Notes under the pieces: model-generated | The model's database searches: none | What the model was told of the DNA's origin: nothing | What the model saw: only the letters and a program-made list of their open reading frames with translations | Program-made: the position numbers and the translations under genes | NCBI RefSeq assembly: GCF_000755145.1 | Contig: NZ_CP009228.1 | Span: 1,237,827 to 1,301,826 of the forward strand | Direction of reading: 5' to 3' | DNA: 64,000 bases | Origin: Treponema putidum | GTDB taxonomy: Bacteria; Spirochaetota; Spirochaetia; Treponematales; Treponemataceae | Part shown: piece by piece, positions 1-7,362 of the stretch | Layout of the letters: every line of letters begins with the position of its first letter | Position numbering within the stretch: the first letter of the stretch is position 1

Positions 1-887
1 CGCAAATCTAAGGGATCGCTTGCAATTATTAAGGGAATATCCATGTGTTCACAGTATTTTTTTATCTGAAATGCCGCCCCTATCCTAAACTGATCAAGGG
101 TGATAACCCTCACATCCAGAGGTCTGCCTTCAAGTTTTGAAATAGCCAAAACATAGTAGGCGGCAAGTTTTGCAAGAGTTGTGGTCTTTCCTATACCTGT
201 AGGCCCAACCAATGCAATCAAACCCTGTTTTTTTCTTTCTTCTTTTTTTATGGGAATAGAAGAAGCTATCCATTCCAGTACTTTTTTTTGTACGGTTTCA
301 AAATCATTTAATTCGGCTAAACTCAAGTTAGCCGTTATTTTGTTTTTTATGGAACGGATATATTTAGCGGTAAAATCATTTTCTTCCAAAAGAGCTTCAA
401 TTTTTACAATGTTTTCATGTTCTTGTGAAGATTCCGTCTTTTGTTTTATCTGTTCAGCGAGCCGTTCAACGGTATCTGCCAGTTTTTTAAGCTCGATAGA
501 TTCAATATTACCTTTTGAAGGAGCGGGGGCCTGATTTTCAAGTTTTTCTATATACGGCATCATCTTTTCAGCCATTTCTTCCGATTGAGATGCAGCCATT
601 TTTATTATTTTTAAGCGCTCTTCTTCAATATTCATAGGAGAATAGTTTGTTACGGATTTTTGTTTTGACTGTGTTTGTTTTTCTTCATTATCACCGGAGA
701 ATTTTGGAATAAAGGATTCGTTTTGGATATTAAAACTTACCCTTATTGTCTCCTTGTTAAAAAAACTAAAGAAGCCTTCATTTCTTTTTATCTCGCGCCG
801 GGTAATCATTATATTCGGCCCGTACTTTTCTTGAATTTTTTGAATACACTTTTCATATGTTGAAGCTTCCTCGACAAATGTTTCCAT
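1..887 (-). CDS. flhF: FlhF, flagellar placement SRP-like GTPase (5' part; runs off the left edge)
   Basis: The minus-strand reading frame enters from the left edge and is open to about 914. It starts METFVEEAST, has a variable charged middle, then the SRP-GTPase P-loop GPTGIGKTTTLAKLAA and the following VRVITLDQFRIGAAFQIK segment (G2/G3 region). FlhF is a membrane-associated GTPase that sets flagellar position and number. I prefer the ATG at 887, which has GGTGGT upstream; an in-frame ATG at 914 has no visible ribosome site. The C-terminal GTPase half lies outside the window. The gene follows the aminotransferase at 936-2015 on the same strand with a short gap, not flhA as in the usual spirochete order. 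Confidence 0.93.
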   Translation of the reverse strand, partial: METFVEEASTYEKCIQKIQEKYGPNIMITRREIKRNEGFFSFFNKETIRVSFNIQNESFIPKFSGDNEEKQTQSKQKSVTNYSPMNIEEERLKIIKMAASQSEEMAEKMMPYIEKLENQAPAPSKGNIESIELKKLADTVERLAEQIKQKTESSQEHENIVKIEALLEENDFTAKYIRSIKNKITANLSLAELNDFETVQKKVLEWIASSIPIKKEERKKQGLIALVGPTGIGKTTTLAKLAAYYVLAISKLEGRPLDVRVITLDQFRIGAAFQIKKYCEHMDIPLIIASDPLDL

Positions 888-935
888 AATAAACTTTATA
901 CCACCCAAAGCCATTATAAAACATTTTTATAAATT

Positions 936-2015
936 TTACAATACAGATATGAGATGTTTGTTTGACCTTTTAGAGCTAATTGTTTTAATAAATTTACAAT
1001 TATCTTTGTGAGAGCGGACAGCAATTCTTATGTGATTTTCGCCTAGGGTTTTAAAACTCCTACAGGTTCTTATCAAGATCCCATTCCGTTCAAAGAACTT
1101 TAAAGCATCTTCATCCTTAGCATTTAAAACTTTAAGAAGGATAAAATTGCAGTGAGTTTTATAAGCTTGTAATTTTATATCTCCCCTTGTTCCATATTTA
1201 TTTATATTTTCGAGCAAAAAAGCTCTTTCCTTTTGAATATAGGCCTTGCTTTCTGCAATAAATTCCTTATCGGAAAAGATTGAATTAGCCGCAGCTTCAG
1301 CAAAGGAGTTTATGTGCCATGCCATTTCAATTTTAGAAAGAGCTGAAACGGTTTCGGGGGAGGTACAGGCATAGCCTAAACGAAGTCCCGGAAGAGCAAA
1401 AAATTTAGTTGCAGCCCTTAGTATGCAGATGTTCTTATAACCGTCTTTTTTAAAAAGGCTTATACTGTCATAGTCAGGCGGACAAAACTCATAAAAAGCC
1501 TCATCTAAAAATAAAAAAGCCCCTGCCTTTTGTACAAAAGAGTAAATTTGCAAAAGATCCGTTTTTTTTATTCTTAAGCCTGTGGGATTATTCGGGTTTC
1601 CTAAAATGAGAAGGTCATCGGCTTTTAAGTTTTTTTTAAGAGCAGAAATATCGGAAGAAAAATCAGGAAGGTAAGGAATTTCTAAAACCGTTTTTTTATG
1701 AACAATAGCCCTCAATCCGTATTCCGAAAAACAAGGTGTGCATAAAATTATTCTTTTAAACATTGAACAAAAATTATCGATTATTTCTACAGCTCCGTTC
1801 CCCAAAACAATATTTTCAAGCCCGCACTTTAAATACTTAGCTGTTATTTTCTTTAAAGAACGATAGCTAATATCGGGATAAACTAAAAGGTTATTAAAGG
1901 AAGAACTTAAAGCTCTTTTCAATCCCTTAGGGGCTCCCAGAGGATTTATATTGCTGCTAAAATCGATTAAAACTTCATCATTTTTTTTATAAGATAAAAA
2001 ACCGCCGTGTTCCAA
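936..2015 (-). CDS. PLP-dependent aminotransferase, CobD/HisC-like (class I/II)
   Basis: A 359-residue fold-type I PLP enzyme. Visible signatures are the N-terminal EHGG (typical of CobD, L-threonine-O-3-phosphate decarboxylase), DFSSNINPLG, the GNPNNPTG loop, FLDEAFYEF with the cofactor-binding Asp, and ATKFFALPGLRLGY with the PLP lysine. CobD and histidinol-phosphate aminotransferase are hard to separate by eye; the HGG start favours a CobD-type enzyme of cobamide side-chain synthesis. No other cob or his genes are nearby. The start is a TTG preceded by GAAGGCGG. It lies just upstream of flhF on the same strand, so the two may be co-transcribed. Confidence 0.85.
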   Translation of the reverse strand: MEHGGFLSYKKNDEVLIDFSSNINPLGAPKGLKRALSSSFNNLLVYPDISYRSLKKITAKYLKCGLENIVLGNGAVEIIDNFCSMFKRIILCTPCFSEYGLRAIVHKKTVLEIPYLPDFSSDISALKKNLKADDLLILGNPNNPTGLRIKKTDLLQIYSFVQKAGAFLFLDEAFYEFCPPDYDSISLFKKDGYKNICILRAATKFFALPGLRLGYACTSPETVSALSKIEMAWHINSFAEAAANSIFSDKEFIAESKAYIQKERAFLLENINKYGTRGDIKLQAYKTHCNFILLKVLNAKDEDALKFFERNGILIRTCRSFKTLGENHIRIAVRSHKDNCKFIKTISSKRSNKHLISVL

Positions 2016-2223
2016 ATTTTCCGCCTTCTGTGTAATTTAATACATTTCAGTTTAAGTGTCAGCCTCAGCATAAGCTGCTTAAAGTTTTACGTAAAAATTA
2101 TATTATTTTTAATATTAAAACGCAAGGTCTCATTTCCCCACGAGTTGTAAAAAAGTTATAGTATTTTGTTTGCCTTATTTTTGTCCTTGAATAATTTTAA
2201 CTTTTGTATTATACTACGGAGCA

Positions 2224-2853
2224 ATGCCTAAAAAAACTTTTTTAAATTTACCCCAAGAAAAACAGCAAAGGATACTCGAAACATGTAAAAAGGAGTTTGA
2301 AAAAAAACCTATTTTTCAGGCAAGTGTTTCGGATATAGTAAATACTCTGGGTATAGCCCGCGGAAGTTTTTATCAATATTTTGAAAATTTGGAAGAATGT
2401 TTTTTTACAATTTTAAGCTCCGAAAACATGGATGTCCATGCCCTGTTTCAAGAATCTTTACAAGAAAACGATAATGATTTTTTTAATGCCCTTTTAAGAT
2501 ATGCCGGTATTTTGTCTAAGGAGCTTTATAAAAAATCTAAGCGGAATTTATATAAAAACCGTTTTCTTTATTGGACTCCCAATTTAGATAAGGCTTGGAG
2601 TGAATATCGAAAAAAATACCTTCAAACCGAAAAAGTTGCCGATATGGAAAAAGTCTATTTTTCAAACTTGGAAAAAAACTCTCTTTCCGTTTCAACAAAC
2701 GAAGATATAAAAGAACTTATAGAATTTACCAAAGCAATCGTTCATAACCTTATATCAAGATCATTTATCGAAAACTGGGGGCCGAAAAACTTTATTGAGC
2801 ATTTTGAAAAACAAATCTTGTGGATGAAAAACGGGCTAAAGGACAGAGAGTAA
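2224..2853 (+). CDS. TetR/AcrR-family transcriptional regulator
   Basis: 209 residues. The N-terminus (about 8-55) is a TetR DNA-binding domain: a first helix QQRILETCKKEFEKK, then the helix-turn-helix SVSDIVNTLGIARGSFYQYF, which is close to the family pattern. The C-terminal two-thirds is a helical ligand/dimer domain with no recognisable specificity. CGGAG precedes the ATG, and a TATACT-like -10 sits just before it. The paired palindromes in front of the membrane protein gene at 3536 are natural candidates for its operators, but the regulator's own upstream region does not carry the same motif, so this link is inference. Confidence 0.85.
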   Translation: MPKKTFLNLPQEKQQRILETCKKEFEKKPIFQASVSDIVNTLGIARGSFYQYFENLEECFFTILSSENMDVHALFQESLQENDNDFFNALLRYAGILSKELYKKSKRNLYKNRFLYWTPNLDKAWSEYRKKYLQTEKVADMEKVYFSNLEKNSLSVSTNEDIKELIEFTKAIVHNLISRSFIENWGPKNFIEHFEKQILWMKNGLKDRE

Positions 2854-2955
2854 TAGCCATGTTTTACTCATTATTATAATTATACAAATCCAATAAAAAT
2901 CACTAAAAACAGCTTTAATATTTTTTTCATTGCTGCTCTATATAAAAACTTGTTG

Positions 2956-3285
2956 TCAATCCAATATAAATTCATATTCCCGATAAATTAAATTATCCTT
3001 AAAATCAAAAATATCTATAGATATTTTTCCGAGATCATTTATTAGGCAGGCAGCTATGCGGTTGCCCGAATTGGAAACTTTCATTTCTTTGCAGGTGAAT
3101 TTTATATCCTGATTTTTATAGGCATTTTTTATAACCTTCATATACTCATCAATGCCTTCAATATTTTTAGTTTCACTGTTAAATAATTGCCAGACAACTT
3201 CATCATGTAGAAATTTTTGATATGTTTCCCAATCTCGGCTGTTTTCCGCCTCAAAAAATTTTTGTAAAATATCCTTTGTGTCCAT
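2956..3285 (-). CDS. SnoaL-like / NTF2-fold protein
   Basis: 109 residues opening with DILQKFFEAENSRDWETYQKFLHDEVVWQLF. This is the usual start of small SnoaL-like NTF2-fold proteins, in which a helical N-terminus is followed by a curved beta sheet that forms a pocket. The match is to the fold only; the family includes isomerases, cyclases and proteins of unknown role. The start ATG is preceded by AAGGAT. It is convergent with the TetR gene. Confidence 0.7.
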   Translation of the reverse strand: MDTKDILQKFFEAENSRDWETYQKFLHDEVVWQLFNSETKNIEGIDEYMKVIKNAYKNQDIKFTCKEMKVSNSGNRIAACLINDLGKISIDIFDFKDNLIYREYEFILD

Positions 3286-3401
3286 TGGATCCTTCTTTTT
3301 TTAAAACCGGTTTTTTATTCATTGTAATGTGTAAGTATATAATATTTTTGTTTTTTAGTATATTGCTGCACTATTTTTTTTAAATAAATTTTAAAAACCT
3401 C

Positions 3402-3430
3402 TTGACAAAATGACGGATTGTCATTATATT
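3402..3430 (+). promoter_or_regulatory. Sigma-70 type promoter of the 3536 membrane protein
   Basis: TTGACA at 3402-3407, a 17-bp spacer, and TATATT at 3425-3430: near-consensus boxes with optimal spacing, about 100 bp before the start codon at 3536. The spacer holds the first of two palindromes, so repressor binding there would block RNA polymerase. Confidence 0.75.
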
Positions 3431-3457
3431 ATGCATAAATAATGACAGTATGTCATT
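3409..3457. promoter_or_regulatory. Pair of matching operator-like palindromes
   Basis: AATGAC-GGATT-GTCATT at 3409-3425 and AATGAC-AGTAT-GTCATT at 3441-3457. The arms are identical, the 5-bp centres differ, and the copies are 32 bp apart (about three helical turns). The first fills the promoter spacer; the second lies just downstream of the -10. This is the expected layout for a dimeric repressor, plausibly the nearby TetR protein. Confidence 0.65.
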
Positions 3458-3480
3458 AAATTGATTCTATAAGGAGTTAT

Positions 3481-3519
3481 GATAAACAGTCCGGCATAAA
3501 TATTGTTACACTGTTTATC
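3481..3519 (+). repeat. 5'-UTR hairpin, first copy of a GATAAACA...TGTTTATC element
   Basis: A 10-bp stem, GATAAACAGT paired with ACTGTTTATC, with a 19-nt loop. It sits in the leader of the 3536 gene just before its ribosome site. It is preceded by AAGGAGTT, and the segment AGGAGTTnnGATAAACAnTCCGGC recurs at about 5218-5241, so this looks like a repeated element. AAGGAGTT plus an ATG at 3479 could also start a six-codon leader peptide. Confidence 0.6.
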
Positions 3520-3535
3520 TACCGAGGAGGTATTT

Positions 3536-4606
3536 ATGTACATCGTTGAATCCGTTTTTGATTTGAGCTATCTGGCTCTTGTTATTGCTCTAAGCATAAA
3601 GCTTTTGTTACAAAAGGATAGAACGGCAAAGCTGTTCGGGCTTATGGCTCTTCTTTTAGGTTCAGGGGATTCTTTTCACCTCCTCCCGCGTGTAATTTCT
3701 ATGTGGCACAAGGGCGGTTTTGAGGCAAATGCTTTCTACCTTTCAATCGGGGTTTTAATAACCTCCATTACAATGACTATTTTTTATCTTATGTTCTACC
3801 ATTATTATAAGGTAAAAACAAATACAAGCAGCAAATCAAAAGATATTCTTATATACGGTTTAGCCCTGATAAGATTGGTGCTTACCGTTATGCCCCAAAA
3901 CGAGTGGGGTATGGCTGATGCAAGTTATACTTGGAGCATTATCCGAAACAACCCCTTTGCAGCCCTTGGAGCAGTTTTGATTTACTTCTTTTACCAAGCC
4001 CGAAAAACCCCCGGTTTGGAGCACATGGCTCTATTAACGGCTTTAAGCTTTTTGTTCTATCTGCCTGTTGTCTTGTTTTCAAAAACCGTGCCTTTAGTAG
4101 GGGCTCTTATGATGCCCAAGACGGTGGCTTATGTGGGAATAGTATATGTAGGATTTAAGCATTTTATACCCAAATTCAGCTTAAAAAGTATCTTGGAAAA
4201 TTCTTTTGTTTACTTGGTTTTAGGCTTGGCTGCAGGCGTCTTTTTTAGAGAATTTACAAAATTCAATGCCTTTGACGGCTCCTCATATCTAAGCCTGATG
4301 CATACCCATGTTTTGATTTTGGGTACTGTGCTTTCCTTAGTTTCTTATCTTGCATTTAAGCAGGTCCCGGCCCTTAGCGAAAAAAGACTTGCCTGTGTCA
4401 GAAGGGCTAACCATTTTTGGAATACGGGAGTTCTTATTACTGTGGTTCTCATGCTTTTACGAGGTATTATTAGTGTTTTAGGAAATAATTACACATCAAA
4501 GGCCCAAGATGCAGCTTTTTCAGGTATAGCCGGAATAGGACACATTCTTTTAGCCCTCGGCCTTATATATACATTTTTGATGATTCTTAAGACAAGAGAA
4601 GATTAA
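3536..4606 (+). CDS. Multi-pass membrane protein with C-terminal DUF2871-like region
   Basis: 356 residues from the ATG at 3536, which has GAGGAGG 5 bp upstream; an upstream TTG at 3503 lies inside the leader hairpin and is unlikely. The protein is almost all hydrophobic segments, roughly ten. The C-terminal 130 residues (SLMHTHVLILGTVLSL... to the end) resemble the DUF2871 membrane family, with conserved His in MHTH and NHFWNTG. Function is unknown. It has its own regulated promoter, so it may be an inducible stress or transport protein. Confidence 0.8.
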   Translation: MYIVESVFDLSYLALVIALSIKLLLQKDRTAKLFGLMALLLGSGDSFHLLPRVISMWHKGGFEANAFYLSIGVLITSITMTIFYLMFYHYYKVKTNTSSKSKDILIYGLALIRLVLTVMPQNEWGMADASYTWSIIRNNPFAALGAVLIYFFYQARKTPGLEHMALLTALSFLFYLPVVLFSKTVPLVGALMMPKTVAYVGIVYVGFKHFIPKFSLKSILENSFVYLVLGLAAGVFFREFTKFNAFDGSSYLSLMHTHVLILGTVLSLVSYLAFKQVPALSEKRLACVRRANHFWNTGVLITVVLMLLRGIISVLGNNYTSKAQDAAFSGIAGIGHILLALGLIYTFLMILKTRED

Positions 4607-4648
4607 AAAGCCTACCTGGCTTTTGATTTTTTATCAATATTTATGTCC

Positions 4649-4677
4649 GCCTCTAAAATCTAAAAGATTTTAGAGGC
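4649..4677. terminator. Bidirectional intrinsic terminator
   Basis: GCCTCTAAAATC-TAAAA-GATTTTAGAGGC, a 12-bp perfect stem followed by TTTGATTTT. It lies between the convergent genes ending at 4606 and 4696. The AAAGCC-rich left flank would give U runs in the other direction only weakly. Confidence 0.75.
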
Positions 4678-4695
4678 TTTGATTTTCGGTTTAAA

Positions 4696-5133
4696 TTATA
4701 GTTGTTCTATTTCTTTAATATCCAAGCCTGTAGCCTTTGCAATATTATTAGGTGATAGCCCCATGTCAAGTAAATTCCTCGCCGTTTCAATGGCTTTTTG
4801 ATGTGAACCGGCTATTTTACCTTCGGCCAAGCCTTCAGCTAATCCTATACTTCTTCCTTCAGAACGGCCTTCCGCTAAACCGGCAGTTCTGCCCTCTCTT
4901 CTAGCTGCACTGCGTTCATCTTCCACATACATCCGGTATTTTTCGTCAGAGAGTTCTATTGCCATTCGCCTCTCTTCATCAGTTACCCTAAAGAGTGTTG
5001 CTTCTGCCATTTTTATACCCTCCTCTAATTTACACAATTTTTCCAACATTCCGCTTTTTTTGTCTTCTTCATAGTTGGCCAAAAACCTTATCCAAAAGTC
5101 TTTTAAGCTATACTCTTCCAAACTCTTTTTCAT
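4696..5133 (-). pseudogene. C-terminal remnant of an Rpn-family nuclease/transposase-like protein
   Basis: 145 residues matching only the C-terminal part of Rpn/PD-(D/E)XK 'recombination-promoting nuclease' proteins: the ATLFRVTDEERRMAIELSDEKYRMYVEDERSAARREGR helix, then low-complexity LAEGRSEGRSIGLAEG repeats and the terminal helix NNIAKATGLDIKEIEQL. The N-terminal nuclease domain is absent, so this is probably a decayed copy. A second family member is at 47987-48824. Confidence 0.75.
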
Positions 5134-5226
5134 AGTATAACCTATTAGCTCGTTTAATTCAACATTTTTTCTAAACCCGCCTTAAAAACAAGCCGAAAAT
5201 TGATTGAGATAACATATAGGAGTTTC

Positions 5227-5267
5227 GATAAACATTCCGGCTTGAAATACAAGCCTCCATGTTTATC
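5227..5267 (+). repeat. Nested hairpin, second copy of the GATAAACA element
   Basis: Outer stem GATAAACAT (5227-5235) with ATGTTTATC (5259-5267); symmetric TCC/TCC internal loop; inner stem GGCTTG with CAAGCC and an AAATA loop. The outer arms and preceding AGGAGTTTC match the leader element at 3481-3519. The inner stem is absent there, so the outer stem is what is shared. Confidence 0.6.
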
Positions 5268-5272
5268 TTTGA

Positions 5273-5330
5273 GTTTGCCTTTCGGCAAACGTCGCATTAT
5301 TGTATGTAGTTTTGCATAAAGCAAAACTAC
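5273..5330. repeat. Hairpin pair of the GTTTTGC repeat family
   Basis: Two adjacent hairpins: GTTTGCC-TTTC-GGCAAAC (5273-5290) and GTAGTTTTGC-ATAAA-GCAAAACTAC (5306-5330), joined by GTCGCATTATTGTAT. The first, with its GAG lead and GTCGCA tail, is a close variant of the hairpin at 47783-47803 (GAG...ATCGCA). Neither has a T-run, so they are not simple terminators. Confidence 0.65.
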
Positions 5331-5333
5331 TTG

Positions 5334-5442
5334 AAAAAACTTTTTTCAGGATTTGGTTCGCTATCCGCTTTAGCGGATACGATGAAAAATTTCTTTACAG
5401 AACAGAGCCGAAAGGCTCTGATAATCCTTGCAAAAAGTTTTT
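5334..5442. repeat. MITE-like fold-back element upstream of fliK
   Basis: About 109 bp bounded by imperfect inverted ends: AAAAAACTTTTTTCAGGATT (5334-5353), and AATCCTTGCAAAAAGTTTTT (5423-5442) whose complement differs at few positions. Inside are TATCCGC-TTTA-GCGGATA (5362-5379) and CAGAGCC-GAAA-GGCTCTG (5403-5420). The whole folds into a long arm carrying two side hairpins. It codes for nothing convincing, though a TTG-started ORF runs through it. It ends 13 bp before the fliK start and includes no target duplication I can be sure of. Confidence 0.55.
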
Positions 5443-5455
5443 ATAGGAGGTTCAT

Positions 5456-6829
5456 ATGCAGGCACTTGATGTTCGTATGCAGGCTTTGCCGGTACAAGAG
5501 CCGGAAAGAAAAGCTTCTGAGGACTTTAAAAGAGCTGATGCGGAACCTGTAAGAAACGGAGATTCATTCCTGGCAATGATCAAAAAGATGATTGCCGCCG
5601 CCAAGGATGGGAGCAAGGAGATTGATGATGCCCGATTTGAAGATTCCCGCTTTAGGGAAGACAAAGTAAGGAATTCATCGCTTCAAAAGGAAGCAGGAAG
5701 GCAGAATACGGAACTATCATCCGAAAACCGGCCGTCTAAGGAAATAGATGCCGAAAATCTGCTTAATTCCAAAGAAGCTTATCTAAAAGAGACCAAGGAC
5801 TTAACGAAAAAGCCTAAGAGCGAAGCCAGTAAGCTGCACTCGGAAAATTTAGATGCCCAAAAGGTGCAAAAAAATATGCCTGAGCTGGAGCTTAAAATTC
5901 TCAACGAGGATTTTAATGAGGAAATTAAAGATTTTTTGCCGCAAGATTTAAAAGAAGAAGAAAGTATATCTCTTTTTTCGGATGAAGCTTTAAAAAAATT
6001 CGACAAGACTGAAAAGAAAAAGCTTTTTTCTACAGATGAGGAAAAGGCGGCACAAGCCGATAAGCTGGGGCTTTTATCCCGGGTCGATAAAAAGGACTCA
6101 TCAAAAAAAGCTCATTCGCAAACCGAGTCATCACAGGAAAATTTAAGTAAAAAGTCTATTAACAAAACAAAAGCAAAAATCTCTGTAGAAGACTTGCGTT
6201 CAATGCCTTCCGTTCAATCGGATGCTGCTATTCATACTACAGTTGCCGAATCGAGGGTAGAGACGGATAACTCCGTCGATATGGTAATCGATTTTAGCGG
6301 CAAGGCTCAAAATGCATTACAAGACGGAGAATTTCAAAACACTCAAACCGGAAGCGAGTCCCAAAAAACAAGTCAAACTTTTTCGGCTATGTTGACTCAA
6401 GAAATAAGGGATGCGGCGGCAGACTTTGTACAAGCCGGAAAAATAGTTCTCCGCGATAATAATGCAGGAGAAATAAGACTGCATCTAAGACCTGAAAACC
6501 TAGGAGCCGTAAAAATCAATTTAGAGCTGAGTGAGGGAAAAAGGGTTACGGGAACAGTAACGGTTGCTTCGAAAGAAGCTTACGAAGCATTTGAAAAAAA
6601 CTTGGATAACTTGGCTAAAGAATTTAAAGAAAACGGTTTTGAATTTGCCGAATTTAATTTAAATTGGTCGGGCTTTTCGGGGCAAGAAGGATTTGCCGAA
6701 AATTTTGAATCCTTTTCCGGATTTGCTTATAAAAATCAAGAACAAGATTTAAGGCAGCTTGAAAAAACGGCCGATAATCTGAGTACCTACAGTTATGTCT
6801 ATGGTTCGACTGTAGATCTTTTGGCTTAA
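5456..6829 (+). CDS. fliK: FliK, flagellar hook-length control protein
   Basis: 457 residues. A long, charged, low-complexity N-terminal and central ruler region (about 1-320) precedes a folded C-terminal Flg_hook domain with IRLHLRPENLGAVKINLELSEGKRVTGTVTVASKEAYEAFEKNLDNL, which switches export specificity when the hook reaches length. Position first in the operon, before flgD and flgE, is that of tap1/fliK in treponemes. The start ATG at 5456 has AGGAGG upstream. Confidence 0.9.
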   Translation: MQALDVRMQALPVQEPERKASEDFKRADAEPVRNGDSFLAMIKKMIAAAKDGSKEIDDARFEDSRFREDKVRNSSLQKEAGRQNTELSSENRPSKEIDAENLLNSKEAYLKETKDLTKKPKSEASKLHSENLDAQKVQKNMPELELKILNEDFNEEIKDFLPQDLKEEESISLFSDEALKKFDKTEKKKLFSTDEEKAAQADKLGLLSRVDKKDSSKKAHSQTESSQENLSKKSINKTKAKISVEDLRSMPSVQSDAAIHTTVAESRVETDNSVDMVIDFSGKAQNALQDGEFQNTQTGSESQKTSQTFSAMLTQEIRDAAADFVQAGKIVLRDNNAGEIRLHLRPENLGAVKINLELSEGKRVTGTVTVASKEAYEAFEKNLDNLAKEFKENGFEFAEFNLNWSGFSGQEGFAENFESFSGFAYKNQEQDLRQLEKTADNLSTYSYVYGSTVDLLA

Positions 6830-6840
6830 AGGGGTATTTT

Positions 6841-7350
6841 ATGCAAGTAAATAACATTAATAGAAGTGCCGTAGATACGGCTTTTGAACAGGCTGAGATG
6901 ATGAAGAATTTTAAGCCCGAGATGAGTCCTGAAGAAAAGGCTCTTTTAGGTCTACAGGTTGACACCTTAAATAAGCAGAATTTTGCAGAAACAAGGGTTC
7001 CGAAACAGCAGCTTGGAAAAGATGATTTTCTTCAACTTTTAATTGCCCAGCTGACCCATCAAGATCCTACATCTCCGATGGAAGATACGCAATTTATAGG
7101 GCAAATGGCTCAATTTTCATCCCTTGAGCAGATGACCAATATGAACAAAAACTTTGCTGCTTTAAACGAGCTTATGACAGGCTCATCGGCCGTAAATGCC
7201 GTAGGCAAAAAAGTTGACTTAGACCTAGGGTCTTCACAGGTTTCCGGTTATATTTCAGCCGCGACACGCGGTATAAATCCGGAAGTTATGGTAAACGGAA
7301 ACTGGTACAACTGGTCAGCCGTTAAAACAGTTTATGCAGAAAACAATTAG
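6841..7350 (+). CDS. flgD: FlgD, flagellar hook capping protein
   Basis: 169 residues with the FlgD core QLGKDDFLQLLIAQLTHQDPTSPMEDTQFIGQMAQFSSLEQMTNMN. FlgD caps the growing hook and lets FlgE subunits assemble; spirochete hooks lie in the periplasm. It is shorter than the enteric protein (about 230) and keeps only a short C-terminal beta region. It starts 11 bp after fliK with GGGGT as a weak ribosome site, and flgE follows at 12 bp, so this is one transcript. Confidence 0.95.
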   Translation: MQVNNINRSAVDTAFEQAEMMKNFKPEMSPEEKALLGLQVDTLNKQNFAETRVPKQQLGKDDFLQLLIAQLTHQDPTSPMEDTQFIGQMAQFSSLEQMTNMNKNFAALNELMTGSSAVNAVGKKVDLDLGSSQVSGYISAATRGINPEVMVNGNWYNWSAVKTVYAENN

Positions 7351-7362
7351 GAGGCAATAATT

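Noticed and set aside
181-534. 117-codon plus-strand frame at the left edge
   Set aside because: It is the complement of flhF, whose GTPase motifs are on the minus strand.
5331-5552. 73-codon frame through the fold-back element
   Set aside because: It is a translation of the inverted repeats and overlaps the fliK start; no independent support.
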